Made by a program: the position numbers and the translations under genes
Assembly: GCA_002717145.1 (NCBI GenBank)
Contig: PBCP01000031.1
Span: 5,607 to 38,510, forward strand
DNA from: Planctomycetaceae bacterium
GTDB taxonomy: Bacteria; Planctomycetota; Planctomycetia; Pirellulales; Pirellulaceae
DNA length: 32,904 bases
Direction of reading: 5' to 3'
Notes under the pieces: generated by a model
What the model was told of the DNA's origin: nothing
Database searches by the model: none
What the model saw: the letters and a program-made list of their open reading frames with translations, nothing else
In this document: positions 15,015-23,704 of the stretch, piece after piece
How positions within the stretch are numbered: position 1 is the stretch's first letter
How the letters are laid out: each line of letters begins with the position of its first letter

Positions 15015-16574
15015 ATGCAACCACTACGTTTAACTCTGGTATTTATCTTTCTGAATTCATGGGCTTTTGCACAGCCAGCCGATGTCCTGCTGACCAATGC
15101 CACTATTTATGATGGAGTCTCGGTAACGCCTGTAACCGCGGATCTTGCCATCCATGAAGGTATGATTATTGCGGTCGGTAAAGCACTGCCCCATACTGCG
15201 ACACTCCGCATCGACTGCCAGAGAAAAGTAGTGTGCCCAGGCTTTATTGATTTACACAACCACAGTGATCGTCAAATTATTGTGGATGCCACACGAGCTA
15301 ATGTGAACTATTTACTACAGGGCTGTACGACCATTGTGACTGGCAATTGTGGTTCTGGGCCGGTCAATGTTGGCAAATACTATCAACAAATAGACAACGC
15401 TGGTGCAGGTACCAATGTTGCTCACCTGCTTCCTCAGGGAGGCCTGCGTCAGGAAGTTATGGGAAGTGAACGCCGAGCGCCCACAGATGCCGAAAATTCA
15501 AAAATGCTTGAACTTGCTACCAAAGCTATGCAGGACGGCGCCTGGGGAATGTCTACAGGTCTCATCTATGTACCGAGTTCATATGCAGACACGCAGGAAT
15601 TGGTCTCGATTGCCAAGATCGTCGGCCAATACCACGGAATCTATGCCAGTCATATACGAGGGGAAGGAAGTGTTCTACTAGATTCAGTTCAGGAAGCAAT
15701 GGATATCGGTAAGCAGGCAAACGTTCCTGTGCACATTTCCCATTTCAAGTCGAGTGGGCAAAACAACTGGGGCCTGGTTCGAATCGCAATCAAGGAAATT
15801 GAGAAGGCTCGAAAAAGTGGGCAGATTGTAACCGCCGATCAATATCCATACCGTGCATCTAGTACTTCGCTTAGTGCGACGCTGATTCCAACGTGGGCTC
15901 GGGCAGGAGGCCGACAGGAAATGCTGAATCGTCTCGATTCAGTAGAGCATGGGGCAAAAATCCGCCAAAGCATTCAGGATGGATTAAAACGACGTGATGG
16001 TGGGAAAACGATCAAGATTGCTCGCTGCTTCGAACAGGATTGGGTTGGAAAAAGTGTTGCTGAAATTGCTAAGGATTCTGGATTATCAGGCTTGGAAGTG
16101 GTTGAGAAGATTGAGCGTAACGGTGGCGCGTCGGTAGTGAGCTTTAGTATGAGTCCAGAAGACATTCGATATGTCATGGCCGTTGATTGGGTGGCTACGG
16201 CTTCGGACGGACGAGCTTATTTGCCCGGCGCGGACAAACCTCATCCACGTAGTTATGGAACGTTTCCTCGTAAGCTACATCAATTCGCCCAAACGGAAGA
16301 AATTATCAGTTTAGGGCATGCGATACGGAGTTCAACTTCCTTGCCCGCCGCAATATTGGGGATGAAGGACCGAGGTCGCATCAAGGCTGGCTTCGTAGCT
16401 GACGTGGTGGTATTTGATCCTGAGAGACTTCAAGACGTTGCCACTTTTGATGACCCTCATCAGTACTGTGAGGGGATTGAATATGTTTTTGTAGGGGGCA
16501 AGCTGTCGGTCTACCGAGGCAAGGTTACCGGAGGTCTTCACGGCCGGGCTCTACGGCATACAGGTGGCGAATGA
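15015..16574 (+). CDS. Exported D-aminoacylase / N-acyl-D-amino-acid deacylase family amidohydrolase
   Basis: The protein has 519 residues from ATG 15015, preceded by GAGGA; a TTG at 14979 would place extra residues before a good signal peptide (MQPLRLTLVFIFLNSWAFA) and is rejected. The amidohydrolase metal site is visible as PGFIDLHNHSD (H81, H83), with TGNCGSGP placing C112 at the Cys metal ligand typical of D-aminoacylases. YASHIRGEG, VHISHFKSSG and TASDGRAY with HPRSYGTFPRKL are further family signatures. The family removes acyl groups from N-acyl-D-amino acids, or acts on related cyclic and peptide amides. The MFS transporter gene follows 243 bases downstream on the same strand and could take up the product, but that link is inference. 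Confidence 0.9.
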   Translation: MQPLRLTLVFIFLNSWAFAQPADVLLTNATIYDGVSVTPVTADLAIHEGMIIAVGKALPHTATLRIDCQRKVVCPGFIDLHNHSDRQIIVDATRANVNYLLQGCTTIVTGNCGSGPVNVGKYYQQIDNAGAGTNVAHLLPQGGLRQEVMGSERRAPTDAENSKMLELATKAMQDGAWGMSTGLIYVPSSYADTQELVSIAKIVGQYHGIYASHIRGEGSVLLDSVQEAMDIGKQANVPVHISHFKSSGQNNWGLVRIAIKEIEKARKSGQIVTADQYPYRASSTSLSATLIPTWARAGGRQEMLNRLDSVEHGAKIRQSIQDGLKRRDGGKTIKIARCFEQDWVGKSVAEIAKDSGLSGLEVVEKIERNGGASVVSFSMSPEDIRYVMAVDWVATASDGRAYLPGADKPHPRSYGTFPRKLHQFAQTEEIISLGHAIRSSTSLPAAILGMKDRGRIKAGFVADVVVFDPERLQDVATFDDPHQYCEGIEYVFVGGKLSVYRGKVTGGLHGRALRHTGGE

Positions 16575-16715
16575 ATCTCGAGACTAAACCTTCCAACTTT
16601 TCCGGAACAAGCAGTGCCACTTCATCTGACTACATCGGACAAACTCTCTTTGGACGACGGCTCTCTTTGGCCTTTTGGGCTACGGTAGATAATCGCTGAA
16701 TCACAAGCAAACAAT

Positions 16716-16735
16716 GCATCAACCCCGGTTGATGC
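16716..16735. promoter_or_regulatory. Palindromic hairpin upstream of the MFS gene
   Basis: GCATCAACC and GGTTGATGC form a perfect 9-base inverted repeat separated by CC. It lies about 80 bases before the transporter start and has no U-tract after it. An operator is as likely as a terminator for the gene before it. Confidence 0.4.
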
Positions 16736-16817
16736 CAAACTGTAAATAGTTAGGAGATTTGATAAGTTAAAGTCACTTAACATGACTCGTATGATGTATT
16801 TGCAATCACGATAGAAT

Positions 16818-18095
16818 TTGTCAACGCTTCCCGAATTACCGATCGAACAAGAAAATCCTAAATTATTCTATGGTTGGTTTCTGTTGGGTATTACCTGGTG
16901 CCTCTATGGACTGGGAGCGTGTCCGGCGTACTATAGCTGGCCCTTTTTCACACCCAACATCCAAGATAACCTTGGCTTGACCCGAGCTCAAACTGGAACT
17001 GTCTTTGGAATTTTTGGTTTCATCATCACTTTCGTCGGCCCTCTTTCCGGAGCATGTATAGCCCGTTGGGGAATTCGGCGCACAATGATTGCCGGACATC
17101 TGCTTAGTGGTTGCGGATTCTGGATGACATCACAGGCCAATAGCTTCACTGCCTGTCTGATATCTTTTTCCATCATCGTCGGCGCTGGAATGGGTATTGG
17201 TTCAGTCGTTCCCTGTCAGGCAATCGCGACCGAATGGTTTCAAAAGTACAGAGGACGTGCTGTTGCCGTTGTCCTTTCAGCCGGAGGCATCATTGGCTCC
17301 GCCGTCACCTGGTTTGACAGTCTCATACTCGAGCATTATTCCTACCGGCAAGGATGGCAATTTTTTGTCATTCTCGAGCTTCTCTTGGTTTTGATCTCAC
17401 TGGCCTTTGTTTGTAACTCGCCGGCTGACATCAACCAATTCCCCGATGGCAAAAAACCCGATCCGAAACCCAACCTTCAACACTCAACCTCTAAAAAGAT
17501 GGATTGGAGTTTCTCAACAACAATCAAGACTCCTCAATTCGCGATGCTACTCCTGTGCAACGTGGCCTTTCTTGTCCCGTGGAGTGTCACAGTAGGTCAT
17601 GGGCGCCTCCATCTCGAAGACTCCGGGCTCACGATCCACGCTGCCGCAGGTGTCCTGAGCGTGATGGTCTTTATGTCGGTAACCGGTAGGCTTTGTGGAG
17701 GGTTAGGAGACGTAGTCAAACCTGAAAAATTGCTCGCCTGCTCACTCGTCATCGAAGGTTTAGGTGTGCTTGGATTTCTATTCGCTAGCAATACTTTACT
17801 TGCTTATGCTAGTTCCATCGCCATCGCCCTTGGATTTGGTGCCAGCTACATTTCTCTTTCCGTCGTAACCGCTAATTTCTATGGAAAGGATAGGTTTGCG
17901 AAAACAATTGGGCTTATTTATCTTGGAGCAGGATTCTTTAATGCACCTGCTGCCGGAATTGCCGGCAAACTCTATGACACACTGGGTAGCTACACCCTAC
18001 CGTTTGCAGCGATTGCGACATTTTCCATCGCCATCGGATTGAACGCACTGAGATTAAGACCACCTGTTGATATTGATCAAAAGGAACCTAATTGA
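16818..18095 (+). CDS. MFS transporter, monocarboxylate/oxalate-formate-like
   Basis: The protein has 425 residues and about twelve membrane segments in two halves split by a charged loop near residue 200-230 (NQFPDGKKPDPKPNLQ). FYGWFLLGITWCLYG at the first helix and the loop R-W-G-I-R-R-T-M between helices 2 and 3 are typical of the monocarboxylate or oxalate/formate antiporter branch of the MFS, as is EWFQKYRGRAVAVVLSAGGI. The TTG at 16818 is the only start available after an in-frame TAG at 16812; its ribosome binding site is weak, so expression may be low or the start unusual. It converges on the sulfatase gene with only 22 bases between stop codons. The substrate is unknown; small carboxylates or amino acid derivatives would fit the preceding deacylase gene. 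Confidence 0.88.
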   Translation: MSTLPELPIEQENPKLFYGWFLLGITWCLYGLGACPAYYSWPFFTPNIQDNLGLTRAQTGTVFGIFGFIITFVGPLSGACIARWGIRRTMIAGHLLSGCGFWMTSQANSFTACLISFSIIVGAGMGIGSVVPCQAIATEWFQKYRGRAVAVVLSAGGIIGSAVTWFDSLILEHYSYRQGWQFFVILELLLVLISLAFVCNSPADINQFPDGKKPDPKPNLQHSTSKKMDWSFSTTIKTPQFAMLLLCNVAFLVPWSVTVGHGRLHLEDSGLTIHAAAGVLSVMVFMSVTGRLCGGLGDVVKPEKLLACSLVIEGLGVLGFLFASNTLLAYASSIAIALGFGASYISLSVVTANFYGKDRFAKTIGLIYLGAGFFNAPAAGIAGKLYDTLGSYTLPFAAIATFSIAIGLNALRLRPPVDIDQKEPN

Positions 18096-18117
18096 CATGG
18101 GGGCTGCTATGAAGATC

Positions 18118-19689
18118 CTAAAACGTCTTGCCCTGCATGTTTTCGCGACACTCTTTGCGGTTGCGGTCGAATCGCTCTAATTGCTCCTGTAACCATTGAT
18201 CAGCTTCAGCAATCAGCCGCTTATCCCCGTCCGCTTTTTCAATTCGCTTTTTATGCTGTTCAATCGCTCCACGTTCAAATCGATCTAACTCGGCAAATCG
18301 CGCCTTGTAAACATCCTGGACGTCCTCGGCATCTATCTCCTCAAGATACCGATCCATAACCTGCTTCAACTCAGCCGCCTTCCCGGGAAAATCCTTGATC
18401 AAATTTTGCTGCTCATAATAGTCGGTTGCCACATTAAATAACTTCTGCTCACCGGTTAAATGATGCTCCATCAACTTGTAGTCACCCAGACGGATCACGG
18501 TTAACGGAGGGGCAAAGTAACATGGGTAGTGATAAACAAATCCTTCGACTGGACGTTCCACTTTGGCATCATTGCCAAATTCAAAAACCGGTCGTAGACT
18601 CCCACCATCCAGATTATTCGGAAGTTCTTTTTCACTCTCAACATAATCATGGAGTGTTGGCAACAAGTCCCACTGATTGATGGCTACATCACACTGAACT
18701 CCCTCACGCACTCCGGGCCCCGCCGCAACGAATGGAACCCGCAGTCCTCCTTCATATAAATTCGCTTTGCCTCCTCGAAGTGTCCCGTTAGGATTTAAGC
18801 CGCCACCATTGTCTGATGTAAAAATCACCAGCGTGTTGTCAGTCTGCCCTGTCTTCGCCAATGCTTCCATAATAGCGCCCAGCCCCTGATCCACTTCCTC
18901 CAGCATCGCTGCATACTGTAATCGCCAATGACTGATTTTTCGACTTTGAGAAATCTGATCCTCTGGTAAATAATCTTCATCGTCCAGATACTTACCCCGG
19001 GGTAACTTACGATACTTCTCGATAAGATCTGCTCGCGCTGCATGTGGTACATGCACGGCATAATGCGAAACCATCATAAAAAATGGACGTTTACCACCAT
19101 ACTCCTCAATGAACTCCACCGAGCTCTTCTGCAGTGATGCCATTCTCTTTGGGTTATCATCCGGCAAGGGTTGACGATCTTTAATGCTGATATACTCACC
19201 ATGGAAATTATCGTTGGTTGCATTGCCATCAATCTCATCGGTGATGTCATATCCTATTGTTTCCATCCGGTCACCGCTCATTCCTTTCCCAAAATGAGCC
19301 GTTATATAATTCCCCTCTGCTGCTTTGACGACATCGGCCATGGAAACTTCATCCTTCCAAGACAGCTTCTTTTGAAGTGCCAACACATCATGCACAAAGG
19401 TATATCCCAATCTCCCTGGAGTCTTTCCAAACTGAATGCTTTTCCTTGACGGAGTACACGTCGGTGCAGGCGCATAGGCATTAGAAAAAACAATTCCACG
19501 AGCGGCCAATTTCTCCAGATACGGTGTCTGATTGAAATCGCTCTTACTTTCCGGATCGCTTATCATCATCGCGACCGATGTGTCGGCCCAGCCTAAATCG
19601 TCAACATAGACGATGACGATATTAGGGCGTTCAGAACCGAAGACAATCGAACTGACAAGCAACAACAAAAATGCTGGTAGATTCTTCAT
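18118..19689 (-). CDS. Secreted sulfatase, Cys-type
   Basis: The protein has 523 residues from ATG 19689 (a GTG nine bases upstream is an alternative; neither has a clear ribosome binding site). A signal peptide (MKNLPAFLLLLVSSIVFG) is followed by the sulfatase N-terminus RPNIVIVYVDDLGWAD with metal ligands D30 and D31. The active-site motif is CTPSRKS (C78, R82); the Cys is the residue converted to formylglycine in this family. FTSDNGGG supplies further metal ligands, and EQKLFNVATDYYEQQNL marks the C-terminal subdomain. These enzymes remove sulfate esters, in planctomycetes mostly from sulfated polysaccharides. It is preceded, 70 bases upstream, by the DUF1501 gene on the same strand. Confidence 0.95.
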   Translation of the reverse strand: MKNLPAFLLLLVSSIVFGSERPNIVIVYVDDLGWADTSVAMMISDPESKSDFNQTPYLEKLAARGIVFSNAYAPAPTCTPSRKSIQFGKTPGRLGYTFVHDVLALQKKLSWKDEVSMADVVKAAEGNYITAHFGKGMSGDRMETIGYDITDEIDGNATNDNFHGEYISIKDRQPLPDDNPKRMASLQKSSVEFIEEYGGKRPFFMMVSHYAVHVPHAARADLIEKYRKLPRGKYLDDEDYLPEDQISQSRKISHWRLQYAAMLEEVDQGLGAIMEALAKTGQTDNTLVIFTSDNGGGLNPNGTLRGGKANLYEGGLRVPFVAAGPGVREGVQCDVAINQWDLLPTLHDYVESEKELPNNLDGGSLRPVFEFGNDAKVERPVEGFVYHYPCYFAPPLTVIRLGDYKLMEHHLTGEQKLFNVATDYYEQQNLIKDFPGKAAELKQVMDRYLEEIDAEDVQDVYKARFAELDRFERGAIEQHKKRIEKADGDKRLIAEADQWLQEQLERFDRNRKECRENMQGKTF

Positions 19690-19759
19690 TATTATCACAA
19701 TTCTAAAAAGTAGTCATACGACGATTATGCAGAGGGACACTCTTATTCTTTTTATAGCA

Positions 19760-21109
19760 CTAGCTCAGAAGATCGCTAGTAACACGCCCCGGCGATAAGG
19801 AGAACGGGCGACCTGCTCGATCATAAACATGCGTTTCGGGAGGAATCCCGAGCAGGTGAAACATGGTGGCTGACAGATCCCAGGGGGCGATCGGATCGGT
19901 CCTGGGAAAGGCGGCGTGCTGATCGCTGGAGCCAACAACCACTCCACGCTTGACCCCACCTCCGGCGACAAGCACTGAATAAACATCGGGCCAGTGATCC
20001 CTGCCGGCATCCTTATTTGTTTTGGGCGTTCTACCAAATTCACCAAGAGCAATCACTAAGGTCGAATCTAACATTCCCCGACTATCCAGATCACCAATAA
20101 AAGCAGACAGCCCCTGATCAAATGGGGGTAACAACTTATCCTTCATCGTAGGATAGTTCTTACTGTGAGTATCCCATTCTTCACGATTTGACCGGGCCCA
20201 ATTCACCGTAATCAGAGGAACTTCAGCTTCGACAAGCCTGCGAGCTAACAACATGGTCTGACCAAATTTATGTCGGCCGTACTGCTCACGCATCGGGACC
20301 GACTCTTTGCTTAGGTCAAACGCCTGTCGACTCTTTCCAGAGCCAAGCAAGCCAAAGGCACGCTGTTTGAGGTCCGTCATTCCACGAATTTCACCAAGAC
20401 GGTCAACTGCTGCCAATCGTGGATCCAGTTGGTTCAATAATCCGTATCGCTGATCAAACCTCCTGCCACTCACTTCCTCCGGTAACGCAAGTTCAGCGAC
20501 CGAGAAGTCCGTAGCGTTGGGATCCTGATCCACTCTAAATGGCTCAAATGCATGACCTAAGAATCCGGCATTCTGCCCTGCCATCGGAGGGCGATTCCCC
20601 TGATGCATAACCGGCCCTAACACCGTCGCGCTGGGCACCGGACTACGCGTTGGCTTGAGATGAGCAACAGCAGCTCCGAATGTTGGGAAATCTTCACGTC
20701 GAGCGGGCGTATTGGTCCCGGGTAACGGATGCGGGTGACCCGTCAAGGCTGTATAAGATGCCGAACCATGTTCAAAGTCTGCATGCGACATACTACGAAC
20801 AATGGTTACTTTATCCATCACCTTGCTCAGACCAGGTAAGTGTTCGCAAATCTGAGTTCCCACGACATTGGTGGAAATTGGCGAGAATTCTCCACGAATT
20901 TCAGCCGGAGCATCCGGCTTCAAGTCGTAGGTATCCTGCTGACCCTGCCCACCAAACAAAAACACTACCACACATGATTTGGCTGTCCCGAAATTACGAG
21001 GACGTTCGCTGTGCTCAGCAGCCCGCAGTGAACCCCATGCCCAACCGCCACCCATGAAGCTTAGTGCTCCGGTGGAAATCCAGTGTCGACGGCTAATGAT
21101 TGAATTCAC
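19760..21109 (-). CDS. DUF1501 protein, Tat-exported
   Basis: The protein has 449 residues from a GTG start without a strong ribosome binding site. The twin-arginine signal is visible as ISRRHWISTGALSFMGGG. DUF1501 signatures are CVVVFLFGGQGQQDTYDLKPDAPAEIRGEF, MSHADFEHGSASY, LGEFGRTPKTNKDAGRDHWP and AGGGVKRGVVVGSSD. DUF1501 proteins belong to the alkaline phosphatase/sulfatase superfamily and are very abundant in planctomycetes, where they are often paired with DUF1800 or cytochrome proteins; their function is not settled. Here the gene lies between the propeller-LRR fusion and the sulfatase, all leftward with short gaps (102 and 70 bases), so co-expression is plausible. Confidence 0.93.
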   Translation of the reverse strand: MNSIISRRHWISTGALSFMGGGWAWGSLRAAEHSERPRNFGTAKSCVVVFLFGGQGQQDTYDLKPDAPAEIRGEFSPISTNVVGTQICEHLPGLSKVMDKVTIVRSMSHADFEHGSASYTALTGHPHPLPGTNTPARREDFPTFGAAVAHLKPTRSPVPSATVLGPVMHQGNRPPMAGQNAGFLGHAFEPFRVDQDPNATDFSVAELALPEEVSGRRFDQRYGLLNQLDPRLAAVDRLGEIRGMTDLKQRAFGLLGSGKSRQAFDLSKESVPMREQYGRHKFGQTMLLARRLVEAEVPLITVNWARSNREEWDTHSKNYPTMKDKLLPPFDQGLSAFIGDLDSRGMLDSTLVIALGEFGRTPKTNKDAGRDHWPDVYSVLVAGGGVKRGVVVGSSDQHAAFPRTDPIAPWDLSATMFHLLGIPPETHVYDRAGRPFSLSPGRVTSDLLS

Positions 21110-21211
21110 AGGTTTAACTTAATGGATGTCAAGGAATCTCATTTAACAACAGACTACTCTCATTGTTGATGAAACATTGGCACGCGCCAAACTACAAATC
21201 TGAAAACCTGC

Positions 21212-23530
21212 TTATCTGGTGATCTTCAAATTAGGCAAGGCAGCCTGGATCGCATCGAACCCGTCCATATCCACCCTCGAATACTGCAGTTGAAGGTCCG
21301 TTAGATTCTTTAGCCCTGATATAGCTTCCACGCTGGCATTCGTTATTCTCGATCCCACAAGACTCAACTGCCTGAGCTTGTCGAAACCCTTAATCGTCTC
21401 CATGGCTTCATCTGTCAAAATCGGTCCTGCAAACCCGGTGTTATAAAGCAAATATAATTCTTCTAAATTAGGTAACTCAGCCAACGACGCGACCCCGGTA
21501 TCTTTGATGCCTACTAAGCTTAGGTCTAAAACTCGCAGAGAACCCAACTGAGCCACGGACTGCATTCCCGCATCCGTAACACGATTACCATAGAGGCTTA
21601 GGACCTCAAGTTTTTTCAATGAAGACAAACTGGCGACCCCGGCGTCTGTTATTTTCAGCTTTTCAAATGCTGTCTTCTTCAGAATCAAACATTTCAAACC
21701 CTCGATTGTGGCAATTACTGCTAAAGCATCATCCGAAATGTTCTCGCAAACTTCTAAATCCAGGCAACGCAACTCTTTAAGCCGAACAAGCTGTTCAATC
21801 GTGACATCGGATATGTCCGTTCCCGCCAGACGTAATAGTCGAAGCTGCTTTAACTCCCCAACCTGAGCCAGTACCTCGGCGGATACTCCGGAGCAAAATT
21901 GCAAATCCAAACCTTTCAGATGGCTAAGGCCCTGTAGTTGCTTCAACAGCATCACGTTGATTTCTGTCCCTGCCAGATCGATTACAAAATCGTGCTCAAC
22001 AGAATCTAAAACGCTTATTACGTTATCAGAAAATATTCCCTGGTTGGTCGCTTGGAGATTAACCACAGGAGTCCGTTCGACTTTACTCGGGTCAGGTTGC
22101 TCAAACAGGTATCGATATAAGTGATTGGCATCAATAGATGACGTCAGTTGATTTACCTGTCCCACCGTAGTGCAGGCTACCTCAAGAACCTTCAATTGTT
22201 TCCGGATAGATTCTGAAAACAGGCTTTGGGTATCCATCGCCTGTTCCGCCGTCGCCTCACCTCGATCTTGAACTTTATGGGCATACAATGAACCCTGCTC
22301 CCGCAAAAACAACACACCGTTTGCGATAACAGGATGCGACCAACTATCGCCACCTGCGCCGGGAATCTGCAGCTTTCCCTGAATCGAAAACCCGTTGTCA
22401 TCTGCAGCCAGCAATGCCACCACTCCGTTTTGATAGCGAAACACGAATCGGTTATCTGCATAGACTACTGCGGCAGAGCCAATACCTGGCCCGCGACGTT
22501 TCCAAAGCACATCCCCCGTGAGCAAGTCGACACAACTGGGAAGTCCGTTGTTGCTGCCATGCCCGCCGAAGATTTTCCCCTCCAACGCGACGACACCGCC
22601 ATGGTGGTTCTGAAACTGATTTCCCGCCAACCGATAGACCTCCTCGACCCTGATTTGGTCTATCCCAGAAGGATGTAATTGAAGCAATACACTTCCGGAG
22701 TTATACCCATTGGCAGAAAAGACAAGATTTCCGCGAACGATCGGGGTCGGTATATTAACGATGTCAGCAGAGATGTCGTTGTAGCCCCAAAGAAACTTCC
22801 CGCTACTACACTCGATCCCAACCAGTCCGCGACCTACTAACTGTACGTACATATCGATTTCGCCGACTCGGGTTTTTACGATCGAGGAAAATGCCGCCCC
22901 ATCTTTACCTTTCGTTCCAATCGAGGGCGCCGCAGATTTCCAAACGAGCCCACCTGTCGCTTTATTCAATGCCACGACTAACGCCTCATCACCACCAGGA
23001 GTACAAATCAGGTGCTTTCCATCGATCAATGGTGATTCGCCATAACCTCGCCCGGATTGCAACTTTCCGGCAAACTCTTCAACAAAGTCAATCTTCCATT
23101 GAATTTCACCGGTCACTGAGTGCAGACACGCAAGCAAGCCATCAGGGTCCAGTGCGTATACGTAATCACCATCGATTGTCGGCGTTGACATGGCATGGCG
23201 TGACGATTCACCGATCTTTGTTTTCCAAATCAGCTTTCCTGTCGCTTCACTTAGGCCATAAACATAAATAGTTCCAGCTTCGTTTCCGATCGTGTGCAAG
23301 CGACCATTAGCGACCACAACACTAGCATATCCTTCGCCCAGTTCACTCATTTCCCACGTTAGCGGAGGGCCTCCCGGCTGCCAGGACTGTAACAGACCGG
23401 TCTCATTTGATTTGGCATCTCGATTGGGACCACGCCATTGTGGCCAGTCTTCGGCAAACGTCTGGTTTGCACCGATTAGAAACGCAATGACTGCCAATGC
23501 CACGTTTTGGCTTTGAATTCTAAAACACAT
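21212..23530 (-). CDS. Secreted PQQ-like propeller fused to leucine-rich repeats
   Basis: The protein has 772 residues with a signal peptide at 1-26 (ending NQTFA). The first half is a PQQ-like propeller starting EDWPQWRGPNRDAK, with blades such as ATGKLIWKT, VTGEIQWKI, ATGGLVWKS, SSGKFLWGY and LTGDVLWKR. A linker of about 70 residues, mostly helical, follows at roughly 415-485. The last 290 residues are leucine-rich repeats of the F-box/cysteine-containing type (KITDAGVASL, RVTDAGMQSV, KDTGVASL). Both domains bind partners rather than catalyse. Joining the two in one exported chain suggests an extracellular recognition or scaffold protein. No CxxCH haem site is present. It is 102 bases upstream of DUF1501 on the same strand. 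Confidence 0.88.
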   Translation of the reverse strand: MCFRIQSQNVALAVIAFLIGANQTFAEDWPQWRGPNRDAKSNETGLLQSWQPGGPPLTWEMSELGEGYASVVVANGRLHTIGNEAGTIYVYGLSEATGKLIWKTKIGESSRHAMSTPTIDGDYVYALDPDGLLACLHSVTGEIQWKIDFVEEFAGKLQSGRGYGESPLIDGKHLICTPGGDEALVVALNKATGGLVWKSAAPSIGTKGKDGAAFSSIVKTRVGEIDMYVQLVGRGLVGIECSSGKFLWGYNDISADIVNIPTPIVRGNLVFSANGYNSGSVLLQLHPSGIDQIRVEEVYRLAGNQFQNHHGGVVALEGKIFGGHGSNNGLPSCVDLLTGDVLWKRRGPGIGSAAVVYADNRFVFRYQNGVVALLAADDNGFSIQGKLQIPGAGGDSWSHPVIANGVLFLREQGSLYAHKVQDRGEATAEQAMDTQSLFSESIRKQLKVLEVACTTVGQVNQLTSSIDANHLYRYLFEQPDPSKVERTPVVNLQATNQGIFSDNVISVLDSVEHDFVIDLAGTEINVMLLKQLQGLSHLKGLDLQFCSGVSAEVLAQVGELKQLRLLRLAGTDISDVTIEQLVRLKELRCLDLEVCENISDDALAVIATIEGLKCLILKKTAFEKLKITDAGVASLSSLKKLEVLSLYGNRVTDAGMQSVAQLGSLRVLDLSLVGIKDTGVASLAELPNLEELYLLYNTGFAGPILTDEAMETIKGFDKLRQLSLVGSRITNASVEAISGLKNLTDLQLQYSRVDMDGFDAIQAALPNLKITR

Positions 23531-23704
23531 CGACCTGCAAGCACAAAATACAAGAAAAGCAATTGGAATAATAAAGACTTCTCTAACTAGCCTATAGCAA
23601 AACCGCCATGGAGGTCCAAAAACAGGGATGGCATTTTCTCAATTTACTTCCAAGCAGAGAAATAGCTGTCATCTAATGAAGCACCGCTGATCTGTGAGTG
23701 ACTG

